Positions 23,729 through 36,099 of a DNA stretch of 64,000 nt are shown here, piece after piece. The stretch is taken from NCBI RefSeq assembly GCF_040939455.1, contig NC_134117.1, positions 25,351,501-25,415,500 of the forward strand, read 5' to 3'. A program made the translations under genes and the position numbers. Positions within the stretch are counted from its first letter, which is position 1, and every line of letters begins with the position of its first letter. Below the pieces are notes generated by a model. The model did not search any database and was not told where the DNA came from. It saw only the letters and a program-made list of their open reading frames with translations. The DNA comes from Microcebus murinus (taxonomy: Eukaryota; Chordata; Mammalia; Primates; Cheirogaleidae).

Positions 23729-23935
23729 CAGGGGTCCTCAAACTTTTTAAACAAGGGGTCAGTTCACTGTCCCTCAGACCGTTGGAGGGCCGCTGGAGAG
23801 AGTGGCGCACATTCCACACATGCATATTGGGGGCCCAGGACAGGACATGCAGCGGTGGCAAAAACACCTGGTGGGCCAGATAAATGTCCTCGGTGGGCCA
23901 CATGTGGCCTGCGGGCCATAGTTTGAAGACACCTG
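23729..23935. mobile_element. hAT-family MITE with perfect 8-bp TSD
   Basis: A 207-bp element begins CAGGGGTCCTCAAACTTTTT and ends GTTTGAAGACACCTG, imperfect terminal inverted repeats. It is flanked by TTATAGAG at 23721-23728 and 23936-23943. The 8-bp duplication and terminal CAG/CTG are diagnostic of the hAT superfamily. It is too short to encode a transposase, so it was mobilised in trans. Confidence 0.92.
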
Positions 23936-24590
23936 TTATAGAGTGATGTTTTACTTTACCACCACTGTCCAGTAATACCACCCCACTGTGCCCTGGTACC
24001 TTGGAAAGAAGGCCATGAAACTGAAACTATATCATCAAGCCCAAGAACTCAGCTGTGGGACCACTCTGTAGGAAATGGACCACAATAAGGTGAAGGTGTC
24101 TCCCTTCCAGCATTCCTTATGTGATGGCAGATTGGTGCCAGCTCCAAGAAGCTGCAAAGTGGAAGTCAGGTCAGCCCCACAGGGAACTGCCAAAGGAAAT
24201 AGGCATTGGCATGTGCAGGGAAATGAATAAACAACAGACTTGGAGAGAGTGGCTCTGATTACAGATGAGACACTCTCTCTACCACTTCATTCCCTGCATT
24301 TGAGACTCCTAGGGAGACAGAGGAAGAGGGAGGGCTGAGCTTGTCCTCTTGCTGGCTATAATAACCAGGGATAAGCTTCATTTTGTCTAGGGGACTTTTC
24401 AAGCAACACTACCTCCAAGATTCTGATATGCCTCACAGAGAGGACATGTTCCCCCATCCTCCGGGCTGAAAATCACTTAAAGCTGTGAGCCATTTTTTCC
24501 ATTGTGAAGGTGTCACAAAAAAGTATTGAGTATCTACTATGGATCAGGCACTATTACAGGTAATGTGAGCATATAAAAGTGAAGATATGG

Positions 24591-24835
24591 ATTGTTGTTT
24601 AATGGGTGTAGAGTTTCAGATTTGCAAGATGAAAACTCTGGAATCTATTGCATAAGAATGTGAATATACTTAACACTACTGTACTGGGATAAAATGGCTG
24701 CTCAGGCTTAAAAAAAAAGAAGAAGAAAAATAAAATAAAGTAAAAAATAAAAAAAAAACACTACTGTACACTTAAAATCACTTAAAATCGTTAAGATGGT
24801 AAATTTTATGTTATGTGGTTTTTACCACAATTTTC
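24591..24835 (+). mobile_element. Truncated L1 3' end inserted in L2
   Basis: Target duplication AAAAGTGAAGATATGG is present at 24575-24590 and 24836-24851. The insert ends with the L1M-type 3' sequence TTTTATGTTATGTGGTTTTT and ACCACAATTTTC. It is itself interrupted at 24685-24756. Confidence 0.75.
24685..24756 (+). mobile_element. Very short A-tailed retro-insertion
   Basis: A 72-bp insert, TGGGATAAAATGGCTGCTCA followed by GGCTT and an A-rich tail, is bounded by AACACTACTGTAC at 24672-24684 and 24757-24769. A 3' A-tail plus a 13-bp duplication is the signature of L1-mediated insertion; the source transcript is not recognised. Confidence 0.75.
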
Positions 24836-24950
24836 AAAAGTGAAGATATGGTGCCTACCCCTAGGGATGTTTTCATTTAAGCTGGAGAGACATATCTGTA
24901 TAAGACCAATAATACATGTTGTAGTAAATACCAATCAGGGTGGTTCCTGA

Positions 24951-26121
24951 TTCACAACAATTACCCTTCTTTGGAAACAGTCCCAACGTCACAGGTAAAC
25001 CTGAATGTCCAATGTCTGTACAACTTGACCCTGACCCCTGGCCACTTCCTAGGGGTAGACCAGATCTAAGTTGTATAAGTTTTTGAAACTTGAATGGAGA
25101 GAGCAGAGATTGGAGCTGGTTGAAGCTGTTACCTTAATGATAGTGCCCATAAAGCCCAGCTGCTGAGGCCCCTAGATTTGCCCAGCTCCTGCCCTTTCTA
25201 AGGCCCTGTTGGTTACTCCATCTCTGGTTCTGAAAGCTATAACAGAGTCCTTCCAATCTATCTCCCTATTTACTGAAGCTAGCCACAGTCGTTCTCTGTT
25301 GCTTTCAACAAAGTAACTTCAATTAAAAACCAAATCATTCTGTCCAGAAACCGAGCTTCAAAGAAAAAATAAAAATAAAAATAAGAACCAATCATCACTC
25401 TAGCCTGGGCAACAAAGGGACACTCTGTCTCAAAAAGAACCAAATCAGAAGTGATCCTTCTGGGAAATAATACTTGCCAGTGGACTGAGGAGTTGCTGGT
25501 GATAGGGGAGTGGAGGTCTCCAGTCATAAGGGAAATAGCATAGGTGGTTAATTAGCTAATTTATGGGCTAACAAAGCAAACTCGTGCCCCATAAGCAGGC
25601 ACTTTACCCTGAAGGAGCTTCTTCTTGCTTGTCACAGGCATGGGGTTATTTTGCTACTGCGTGTGTTGGGGATAGGATGGGATTGTGTGTGTAGCCCAGG
25701 GTTCCCCTCACATTTTCCTGGTCCTTATTCAGTTGCAAAACCTCCTGGTCTGAGAAGATTGGAAGGAGAGAGCTAGAGAAGGCTGTGGCCTGGAGCTGGG
25801 GACTGGAGCCCAGGGGACTCCCTGTGAGAAAAAAGATATGTATAAAGGAAGAGAGAAGGGAGCATGCCAGGAAGCTCCCTTTTAGGGAATGATCCAGGTG
25901 GATCAAGATTCCTCCACCATACCCAGCAAAAGGTTGTCCCCGCGTCAGGACCTGAAATTACTGCAAGGTGTGGGGAGACTAATGGAGAGGGGACGGGAAG
26001 AGGAACCTTAATGCTAGTCGGCCCGGCTGTGTCCCTGCAGGTGGGAGAGTAGGTACTCTGTTCGCCCAACCGTCCATTTCTACCCAGTGCCGGAACCGAG
26101 CCACACTTAACAGAGTTCAGT
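24951..26121. other. Intergenic, no gene recognised
   Basis: Ordinary composition. A roughly 44-bp Alu 3'-tail fragment (CACTCTAGCCTGGGCAACAA, about 25395-25438) is followed by AGAACCAAATCA, and AAACCAAATCAT occurs before it, suggesting a tiny truncated insertion. Frames 26153-25773 and 25906-25646 have no recognised domain. Confidence 0.45.
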
Positions 26122-26133
26122 AAACATTTCCTA

Positions 26134-26470
26134 GGTCGGGCACGGTGGTTCACGCCTGTAATCCTAGTACTCTGGGAGGCCGAGGCAGGCAGATTGCTTG
26201 AAGTCAGGAGTTTGAAACCAGCCTGAGCAAGAGCAAGACCCTGTCTCTACTATAAATAGAAATAAATTAATTGGCCAACTAATATACACAGAAAAAATTA
26301 GCTGGGCATGGTGGCGCATGCCTGTAGTCCCAGCTACTCGGGAGGCTGAGGCAGGAGGATTGCTTGAGCCCAGGAGTTTGAGGTCGCTGTGAGATAGGCT
26401 GACTGTCACGGCACTCACTCTAGCCTGGGCAACAAAGTGAGACTCTGTCTTGAAAAAAAAAAAAAAAAAA
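26134..26470 (+). mobile_element. Lemur-type Alu
   Basis: GGTCGGGCACGGTGGTTCAC to poly-A, with lemur linker and right arm. Target duplication ACATTTCCTA on both sides (AAACATTTCCTA up to 26133; CAACATTTCCTA from 26471). Confidence 0.92.
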
Positions 26471-26489
26471 CAACATTTCCTAAACTGTT

Positions 26490-27010
26490 GGCGCAAGGGC
26501 GGAGAGAGGAGAGGAAGAAGATGGCGTGGGAGGAAGAGCCAATAGCTTCTGAAGCAGCTGAAAAAATCCAGGCTCCGGACCCAGAAGGAGAGGCCTCGCG
26601 TGATTCCTCAAAAGCCTCGCGGATTTCCGGGTATGAAGTCAAAGGGCGGGCTCTGGGGAGGTCTTGCATTTCAAAACTGAAAAAGAGGGAGTGGGATTTG
26701 GCGGATTTAGCAGTCCAGGACCGAGGTCAGGGAAGAAGCGGGTCTAAGACGAAGGCTCCAAGCCCAGACTAGGAAGGTGAGGCGGACTCGCGGCCGGAGG
26801 CACTAAAGCTGTTGCCGGGGAAACGGGAAGGAGGCGGAGCCGAACCTAGCTTTGACCGACAAGGGGCTAAGGAGCAGAACTCTACTTCTGACTGGCTATG
26901 GCCTGGAGGGGCGTGGCTCACCAATGATTGATAGGATAGGGGGCGGGGCCTGAAACTGAGCGGCTTCTCTCGGAGGAAATTGGGCTTGGCTTACACTGGT
27001 AGGGTACCGG
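26490..27010. promoter_or_regulatory. Unassigned promoter-like GC-rich tract with a short ORF
   Basis: CpG-containing sequence with GC boxes (GGGGCGTGG, GGGGGCGGGGCC) and an ATTGATAGG inverted CCAAT-like motif near 26.93 kb. On the plus strand, an ATG at 26521 in good context (AAGATGG) opens a hydrophilic frame to 26772 that I do not recognise. CGG followed by GTATGA near 26630 could be a donor. It resembles the start of a non-coding or lineage-specific transcript between KAZALD1 and SFXN3; no known gene is expected here. Confidence 0.3.
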
Positions 27011-28140
27011 CCCTGGTGGGACTAGGCCAGCGCCTGAATGGCATAACCCCGCAGGGCCTGAGCTGAATCTGGCCCTAACCAGTGTCCTTAGGATGCCGGC
27101 CTCATTGGTCACAGTGAACTGGGAAAGAAGCAGGATATCCCCACTTGGTCCCCTCCCTATCGCCAGGCTAAACCAGGGCTTCAGACCCAAGCCATTTTTT
27201 CCCTTATGGGCAGGGAAAGAGGAAGTGTTGTGGTCTTTCTGGCCTTCATAATAGGCAGGATGGTGGCTCCAGAGCCGATGGGGCCAAGCAAGGGGAAGAA
27301 GACTGGGGAGGAAAAGCCAAGGACACCAACACCAGCTCCCAGAGAAGGTTCCTGGAGTCTGAGCTCTGGGAGGAAGAGGGGAGACTCACCCAAGAAGGAG
27401 GCAGAGTACTTTCTAGTGGGAAACATGCTGCCTCTGCCCAAATGCTGATTTCTGAGAAAAATTCCAAATATGTGGAAGCAGTTTGCAAAGTGTACCTGGG
27501 TAGGATTTGTCTCTAGAGAGCTGGTGAAGTGCCCTGTAATTGTTTTGACAAGTTTGAGAAACTGGTGTGCAATTAGGAAGGGAAAATGGAGGGAAAGCCT
27601 AATGGGCTCACTGGTGCCCTGGCCAGTCTTCTCTCCAGCATGGTTTAGTGTTATCTGCTGAGCATAGATAATTCTGTTATAAAATATTCTTAATGGTTTT
27701 GTTTTGCAGAGATTCTTGCACCTCACTCTCAGATGGGCTTATCTCACATAGATGTTCTAAAGTACAAGGCCACTTTTCAAAGGAGTTACCAAAGGCCAAA
27801 AGCTGTAACTTCAGAAAGAGCTTTAAGAGTTAACACAGGACTCAAATGATCTTGGTGGGAGGCACTGGTCTAATCGTCAGGACAGGATAGAATTGAAACC
27901 GTTTATCTAAATGTTGTCCCATATTTAATTAAGGATGGGAATTTTTGCTTATATGCCAGCTATAAAATCCTCAAGTTTGGAAATTCCTCAGTGTCTTTAG
28001 CAAAAGGTTTGTGTATATGTGTTCTTGTGGATCTGTTTTGCTGGTCTGTAAACAAACTGGACCTAGGAACGAAATGCCTTGGAATATCAAAAGGACCAGG
28101 ATCATGACCTCAAGTTTGGCTGTTGGCTGGCAGGAGTGAG
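27011..28140. other. Intergenic, no gene recognised
   Basis: Overlapping frames on both strands at 27.2-27.7 kb have no recognised similarity. The rest is AT-rich unique-looking sequence. Confidence 0.4.
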
Positions 28141-28146
28141 GAAACA

Positions 28147-28715
<569 letters not shown>

Positions 28716-29494
28716 TGTTCAGCCCTGCTTCCTGTACAAGTAAACTTCTACTTACCCCCAGAGAATTGAGTTGCCCCAGGCCAAGGTTCACTTCAGACTG
28801 CTGTGGGGACCATTCAGCCCCAAAGATTTCTTCCCATCACCTAGTGTGAGAACTTTGGGCTGAAAGAAGGAAAATGAGGGGTGTAATTTCCCTGTAGGGA
28901 GTGGAGAGTGGATTTTATTATAGACTCATTCATGTTTATTTTCTTGAATCTACCAATGCTAATACTTAGAATAAGAGGGACAACTATCAACTGTTTAATA
29001 GTAGCTCTTAATAACTGTATACGGGAACAAACTTTTGGCTTCATATTCCTCAGGGAAAAAGGTAGGTTAAATAAGAAAGGAGGGAGTGGAGGGCCCTGGG
29101 GTGGTGGGAAGAGGTGTTAACTGGTGAGTGGTCCCTGCTAGGACTGTTCCCATGGCAAATTGATGGGGGCGTGGAAGTGTGGAGGGTGTGCTGCTGCCCT
29201 GACAGCTTCTGTCTGATGGAGCTCAGTAGCCCTTAGCCCTCCTGCCCGCTTCTCTCCAGAGGCCTCCCTGGGGAGCAGAGGTCACCAACCCATGCCTAGT
29301 GCCTGAAGGAAACCAACCACCCCAGAGCCTAAGTTTGTGTGTAGGTATGTGATCAGCCCCCCTAACAAAGAGGGAAATGAAGGCAGGACTCCATGTGCTG
29401 AGGGAATAGAAGATGGAAGCCTCCTCTGACACCCCCCTCGCCTTACCTTGAGTACTTAACTCAGGTGCCAAAGGGGAATGATTGTATAATCTCA
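28716..29494. other. Intergenic, nothing recognised
   Basis: No exon-like frame or repeat recognised between the MIR and the 3' end region of SFXN3. Confidence 0.45.
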
Positions 29495-29510
29495 GGGCGC
29501 CCTCTGCTGG
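29495..29510 (-). promoter_or_regulatory. CTCF-like motif
   Basis: The minus strand reads CCAGCAGAGGGCGCCC, a perfect match to the CTCF core, about 90 nt beyond the SFXN3 poly(A) signal. Confidence 0.6.
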
Positions 29511-29601
29511 GAGATGAGGCTCTCTACAGAGGAGGGGGAAGAGACTAATGGATCAAGCCAAGATCAAGAAGGAGATAATCAAGAAGTAGACAAGTTTGCT
29601 G

Positions 29602-29607
29602 TTTATT
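29602..29607 (-). terminator. SFXN3: SFXN3 poly(A) signal
   Basis: AATAAA on the minus strand, in CAATAAACAGC, about 1.3 kb after the SFXN3 stop. It is the first canonical signal I see after the last coding exon, implying a 3'UTR of about 1.28 kb. Confidence 0.6.
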
Positions 29608-30884
29608 GAGTAACCACGGCATCATAGCTGTTATCACTGGTGGTGGTTGACTGGGGGGAGCAGGAGGATCCCACCAGGGCCCTTTCATCTTCAGGCCTCA
29701 GCCATGGGAGCTGGAATTGAGATCTAACAACCGTGTGAATTTTTACCACCACCCATCACATCCCCAAGCCCATCTTCCATGTGGACTAGCTACTGGTGCC
29801 TTGGCCCTTCCTCTTCTTGGGGGTGGGAGTGGAGGTGGGGGCAGGACCAACCTCTACAAGAGAAGGTGTTATAGTAGGGGTTTTGTTGAATGTCTACCAA
29901 GGGTCAATGGAACACAAAATTCTCTGTCTTCAGATTGTACACTCGGGGCCTAGTTGCCCTTGAAGGTGTCCTAGTCACACCCACTCACCTACCTGGGGAG
30001 TTTAAGCACCATTCCCACAGTGTGCCCCTCTGTGAGAGGACAGTGTGGGAGGTCTTAAAGGCAGATCTTGCTCTGCCTCTGTGGGTTTTGGTTGGGGGAT
30101 GGGGTTGGAATTGTAGGATTTAGATTTGAGGTCATGTCAGAGCAGACCAAGAACTCCTAAGACTGTGCCTGCAGATGCCCACATTGCAGTGTGGGGAGAG
30201 GCTGACACAGCAAGGGCTGTATGGGATACTGCTGCTTCTTTGTTATGGTACAGCAGCAGAGGAAATAGAGCTATTGCAGGATTGGGGGATGGCACCGAGG
30301 ATTGCATTAGCCCCATGCCTCCCTTATCCCAACATGTCTTCCTCTGCCAGCCCAGTTCCTGAGTCCATTTTGGGAGCTAGGTATCAGAAACCTGGAGGAT
30401 TCGGCCCAGTTTGGCCTGCTAGTGTCCCTTGGTCTTTGTCCTGTGATCCTGGGGCTCCTCCTATGTTGAGAAAGGATGAGGTGCTGTCTGCTGGAAGAGT
30501 TCAGGAAAGGCAGCTCCGCCTGTAGCCTGGCTGGCTGGCAGGTGTGCAGGAGGCCAGATATCAGAACAGTCCAGAACAGCATGTCTGCTGCTAGCTTTCA
30601 AGAGCACATACACAATGTACGCATACACACATATATCACATATGTATATGTGTGGACATTCAAACACAGGAGGGAGGGATTATGTGACCCTGTTCTTTGA
30701 AACCAGAGGAGAAGAAAAAGGCTTATAGTGGTACCTCCCCCAGCCTACTGGATTGCTGGCTCAATGGCTGCCTGCCCACCAATCCCCCTGCCTGGTACCA
30801 GGTGGTAGGCGAGTGGCAGGGATGACGAGGCTCCACTGAAGCAGCCGCCCAAGGAGGTGAGGGAAGAGACAGGCAGACCCTTCC

Positions 30885-33800
30885 TCAAAGCCCTTTGTTG
30901 TAGTAAACCACTTCGATGCTGGGGTTTTGCTCATGGATCTGAGCTCTCAGCTCCGGCTCCAGCCTGCTCACGTGTATGGAGCTGCAACAGAACAGCACAG
31001 GCCAGCTGAATGTCCCCTGAACCCAGCCCTCCTCCATGCCAGGGACCACCATACTGCCTCCTCCCAGGGGTAAGCATCCTCTCCTCCTATTGCCAGAAGG
31101 ATTGGCTCACTGTCATCCCCCTGCTCTCCGAATCAGTTGAGTGCCTGCCCCGCCTGTTCTGGAACACACTGCAGGACTCTAGAGTTGGTTATTTAGAGAC
31201 CCAGTCCTATCCAGAGCCCTAGTCAAGCCCGGGGGCAGACTTACCTTCTCTGGGGGAACAGGGCACAGCACAGAGGGGTGGCGAACACCAGGCTGGGGGA
31301 GAAGAGCATTGGAAAGGTTTGTAAAGCTTTGGTCTAAGGGTGCTCAGTCCCCACACCCCACCCCATCCTCAAAGATAGCCCATAGGGGTGGAGATTGATT
31401 AAAGCCAAAAAGACCTTTTAGGAACATTAAATCGAACCCTGGCATTAGATTCAGCTGAGGAAAGAGCCTTTGGAGCAGTGATCCAAAGGCCCACAGCCAG
31501 GAAGTGTCAGAATCGGTAATTAAATGGGCATGAAGCTCCTGGATGATATCAAAAGGTGTATTTCTATGGTTTCTTCTTATAGATGAAGACGGGAACTCCC
31601 TCAACTAAGCTCTTGACCTTCAAGAACAGAGACCACCCTATAACACACAGTATGTCCTACAGGTGTCGAAGACACACACCAGCTGAATGTATGAATGAAT
31701 TATGTATATAAGCATCTTAAAGGCAATAAATACCCACCACATCCACCATGAACTCCCTGCACACTTACCAGAAGCCCACCAGTCCCACCTGCAGGGGCGC
31801 CCCCAGCCAGGGGCGGCGCTGTGGGGAGACAGAGAGACCATAGAATGGCTTGCGACCCTTGCCTCACTACCCTCACCCCATCTCACCGGCCACAGCTCTC
31901 TCCCATCCTCCCTGCCTTTGACACCTAGGACTTGTGGCCCTTTCCCTTCTCCCAAGCCCATGATAGATTGCAGCCAAACTACAGCCTTCCTCTCCAGCCA
32001 GGCCTGCATGCTGACACCCTCCCTGGCATCCCACCACCCATTCTCACCCTTCAGAATTGCTTCCCTGTCCTGTTTGTGCCTGTGCCTGTGTGCACCTGTG
32101 TGTGTTGGGGGTATTGGGAGGTGACAGATGAGTGTGATATCGAGCATGACTATGACAGTCCATTGCTGTATGTGCCAGAAGCTTCCAGAGTAACACCAAT
32201 TTCCTTCAGGACAGAAACCATTTCCTTCCTTTCCTCATCTCCTCCTGCTCCCTCTGCATTCCTTCACCCTAGCCCAATTCACTTTTGCTGAATGAATGAG
32301 GGTGGAAGGAACAGTGCAGGGCTCAGGAGAATGGGTGGCAGGTCTTAGACTCAGGCCAGGCTGGAGAGAGGGCTGGGGGCTGGTCACTTCTCCCAGCCAC
32401 CACCACTTCCAGGATGAGGGAGGCAAGAGTGGCCTACCTTCAGGAAGTCTTTCTTCTCCAGGGCGTCCATGATTAGTGGGGGGATGGCTGAGGGAGGGCA
32501 GGGCAGGGAGGGAGGAGTAGATTAGTGGAGTCAAAGCCGGGAACCCTAAGGAAGGGAGTCCCCTTCATAGCTCCTCCCACTCTCCCCAGAGTCTTACTGC
32601 CCCTAGAGTAACAGCCCCCAAGAACAGCACCCCCCTTCTTTCAGAGCCTCCCACACCCCACCCAGCTGTCTCTGCCTTACCCATGGCAGGAATCGCCATG
32701 CAGACTCTCGATACCACCACCTGGAAGATTCCCTGCTTGGCTGCAGTCACCGAGTGGCCAAGCCTCTGACCTGCCTCATCAGTCACTGGGATGCCCACCT
32801 GCAGCTCCCTGGGAAAGGGGTTTGGGGTCAGATCACAGGGCCCAAGTCCCACCTGCAATGCTCCAATGCACAGCTACTGCCTGGAGTTCCTCCACACATC
32901 CTAGACTCAAAGGCCGGTTCTCCCCCAACCCTAGAGGATCTCAGTGTCAGACTAAGACAGGAGGCCAGCTCATGTCCAGGGAGGGAAAGGAGTGTCCTCA
33001 ATCTGGGCTGGCCTGCATGGCTGGATGGTGTACCACGTGTACACGGGGCATGCACGTGCCAGGAGCTGGGGCCACTCACCTCTGCCTCATCAAGGGAATG
33101 TTGATGCAGTTGGCAGCTGCCACCGCTGCAAAGGGCACAAATCTGCCAACCAGGGGGGGCAGGTGCTAGGGAGGAAAGGTGTTGTTCAGTGGCCCTGAGG
33201 GCTGGGGAAGATTAAGGACTCTGGGGAGAGTTGTGAGGAGCCCGTAGGTCAGGACTGGAGAAGTGACGGGAAGAAGATGGATAAAAGGTGAATGGAGTAT
33301 CAGTGGAGTGGGGGGCCTTACCTTGGTAAGGGATTTGAGTCCCAGGGCTGTGGCCACAGCCCCTGTGGTGGCACTCACATAGGCTGTTCCCAGCTGCCTG
33401 TGGGTGGAAGAGCCAGGTCACCAGAGGGAGGTGAAGAGTCCAGCATGTAGCTCTTTCCTTTAGGGACATGCCAAATCCTCATTGCATGGGCATAGGAGGG
33501 GGGCCTCGGTGCAGAGAAAGCCCTGCCCCCAGCTCCAGTGCAACCTTGTCTGGAAGCCCCAGTCCTGTTCTTTGAAGAGGGGCAGGTCCCCCAAAGCATA
33601 TATAAGAGGACCTGCTGCTCTCAGGCAGGGGAAGTAGGGAGGGGGTGGGCTGATGAGAGCTGCTGCCTGCGCAGGCCACAGGGAGCAGGCAGGAAAAGCA
33701 GAGAGCAATGGTGGACTGGGGGAGGGTCCCACACGGTGCTGCAGCTCCTCCTGGGGACCAGCTCTCTCTCACCTCACCGTGATGGGAGCGTCGCCACTGC

Positions 33801-34996
33801 GGTTGGAGTAGTTAACGATGGCATTGAAGGACTGGTTCACCCACTGCCAGAACACTACAGTCGGGGTCTTCCTGAGGGAACAAAGACGCTTACTTCTGCC
33901 CCCTCAACAGTGTCCCTCTTGGACCCCTATAATGAAACTCCAGAGGTTATTCCCATACCCTGTTGATGACCCTAGAATTTGCTCTGGTAACGCCTGCATA
34001 TCCACCCACCCACACACTTACACAAACACATGCATCATCTCTGGGGTGCAAGGACCTTGAGGCTGAGTTCTGAGGAGTAGAAGGGATTCTAACACAAGCT
34101 GGCTCCCACCTACTCTTCTCTGCCCTAATTGGCACAGAGAGGAGGTACCTAGTCATCAAGCCATCCTCTAGCCTAGAGCCCTCAGGAAGGGGATATGGGC
34201 AAGACCTGCCTGTAGAAGGTGAGCATGCAGCCAGTGATGGTCATGTTCATGGGCACCTGGGCTGACATGCGGCCAATCAGGACCACCTTCTCTCCCGTGT
34301 CCGGATGGAAGGCAGAGTCGTACACATACTTAGCCCTCCACAGCTGGTCCTCGGTGAGCCCTGGGGTCACCACACCGGCCCTGCAGAAGTTATCAAGGAG
34401 CAGACAGGCTATGGTCAGTTGTATAATTATTTCATTATATATTACAATGTAATAATAACAGAAATAAAGTGCACAATAAATGTAATGTGCTCAAATCATC
34501 CCGAAACCATACCCCCCCCCATCTGTAGAAAATTGTCTTCCATGAAAACAGTTCCTGGTGCCAAAAAGGTTGGGGACTGCTGCTGTAGAGTGTGTTTGTG
34601 AGGCATAGAAGAGCCCCCCACCCACAAATATCCATGCCACCTCCTCAACCCAGACTCCCTAAAATCCATTGGGTTAAAGCACTGTGCCATAGTTGTCCAT
34701 GATGCCAGCAGAGAGAGGGGGGTTGGGGATTGGGACAGGGTGACTCTCAACCTTGAAAAGGAAGGCACAAAATGTACTATATTAATGGCAGGGAATGAGA
34801 CACTAGAGTACAGGGTCAGATGGGGAGGGCATCACCTGTAGTTCTGCACGATATTCCGAGATGCTTCCAGCTGTGCCCCAGATAGCAGCAGATTTCGGGG
34901 ATCAGTAACAGTGAAGAAGTGCCGGGCCCTGCCCAGGAATGTGCTTTGGTCCCAGCGAGGTTCCTGGATGTTGATATCCAAGGGCAATTCACCCAT
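30885..34996 (-). CDS. SFXN3: SFXN3, sideroflexin-3 mitochondrial transporter (321 aa)
   Basis: Ten coding exons on the minus strand: 34996-34836, 34380-34210, 33871-33773, 33397-33322, 33165-33080, 32808-32681, 32487-32438, 31818-31769, 31292-31245 and 30981-30885. The sum is 966 nt with TGA, giving 321 residues as in human. The first coding exon begins 3 nt after an acceptor (CTGCAG, exon at 34999). Sideroflexin hallmarks: the N-terminal [18 protein letters not shown] at 79-85, and hydrophobic segments around 94-110, 115-135, 176-195, 225-245 and 266-288, ending EVVYYNKGL. Sideroflexins are multipass inner-mitochondrial-membrane carriers; SFXN1 and SFXN3 import serine for one-carbon metabolism (established). 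The second coding intron needs a GC donor (AG then GCAGGT at 34209-34208); the nearby GT would shift the frame. Other introns are GT-AG. Confidence 0.97.
34415..34583. repeat. hAT DNA-transposon end fragment in SFXN3 intron
   Basis: Sequence from ATTATATATTACAATGTAAT through GTGCACAATAAATGTAATG to GTGCCAAAAAGGTTGGGGAC matches a hAT-type element end known from mammals. The exact family name is from memory and not asserted. Confidence 0.5.
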
Positions 34997-36099
34997 TTTC
35001 TGCAGGGCAGGGATGAAGGTCAGAGGGCTCCAAGGGCAGGGTCCAAGGGCTCCACCTAAGGAAACCTTTGGTAGCCTGAGCCTATCACCAGTCCCTTCTG
35101 GAGCTCAAGGTGACTCCAGATAGGTAAGCACAGGCTGGGGAGGAGCTGTTTCCTAGGCAATGTCCTGGCCTAAGGACCTGCAACCACAGGAGGAGGGGGA
35201 AGGGAAGACCAGAACCAGGCAAACAGACCTCCCTCGGCTCTGGCTTGGTGCAGATTTTTATGAGTGAGGATTTACATGTGTTTGATGCATGAGCAGCAGC
35301 TACCTCCTGTGCAGCTACTCCTGTGCTGCAGATGCACACAAAAAATATAATATATGCATGACATTCCCATTCTTATGTCAGCTTTAGGCCCCAGCTGCCC
35401 TGAGACCTAGATACAAACTCCCAAGGCTGTTTGGGAAGATGGCATAAGATATCCCACACTCCAGCCCCCGATTGGAGGGGAGCAAGGATTCATTGGCCAC
35501 CTAGGGCTTATCTGTTCCAGATCTCAGAGGACTCTGCTGTCAGCCATGTGTGTGCACCTGGGCATACACAAATTCCCTCTCCAGACCCATCTTCCCCAAC
35601 CCACACTGAATGACCCCAGGCTCTCCCTGTTCCAGGCTGTCCCTGTTCCCTGGCTGGCAGGGCTGGCACAGCCACCTATCCAGCCACCCACCTACAGAAA
35701 ATAGCAGGGTTCAGTGGACTCCCCTCCACCCAGCACAGAGGAAAGCCTGGAGCAGCCATCTGGCAGCACGGGGCAAAATCCTACAGAATGACTAATCCTC
35801 TCCGACCACACTTCCTCCTCTCTCACTCACACTCACATACCCACACACAAAGACACCATCGAGCATGCCCTACCCAGACAAACAAACAGGACCGACCCGC
35901 TCTGTATACATCGGCCCACAAGGACCGATATGCACACTCCGACCAGTTGCAGACACTTTAATGTGACCACACACAGCTCCGCCCTGACATTCCGCCCCCC
36001 AACCAACTTCCTCTTGTTTCTCGTGGACCTCCATAGAGCCGCAGATGCTGGATCTCACAGGATAGAGAACGCGTTTCAAGGCAGGCCTCCTCCTCCTAC

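Larger units (their letters stand above)
24515..24950 (-). repeat. L2 fragment interrupted by an L1 3' end
   Basis: AGTATTGAGTATCTACTATG, then AGGCACTATTACAGG, then after the insertion GGTGCCTACCCCTAGGGATG, follow the order of the reverse-complement L2 3' end. Confidence 0.65.

Noticed and set aside
34200..34215. GT donor four bases beyond the chosen SFXN3 GC donor
   Set aside because: It would add CAG-type bases and shift the frame relative to the conserved KTPTVVFWQ exon.
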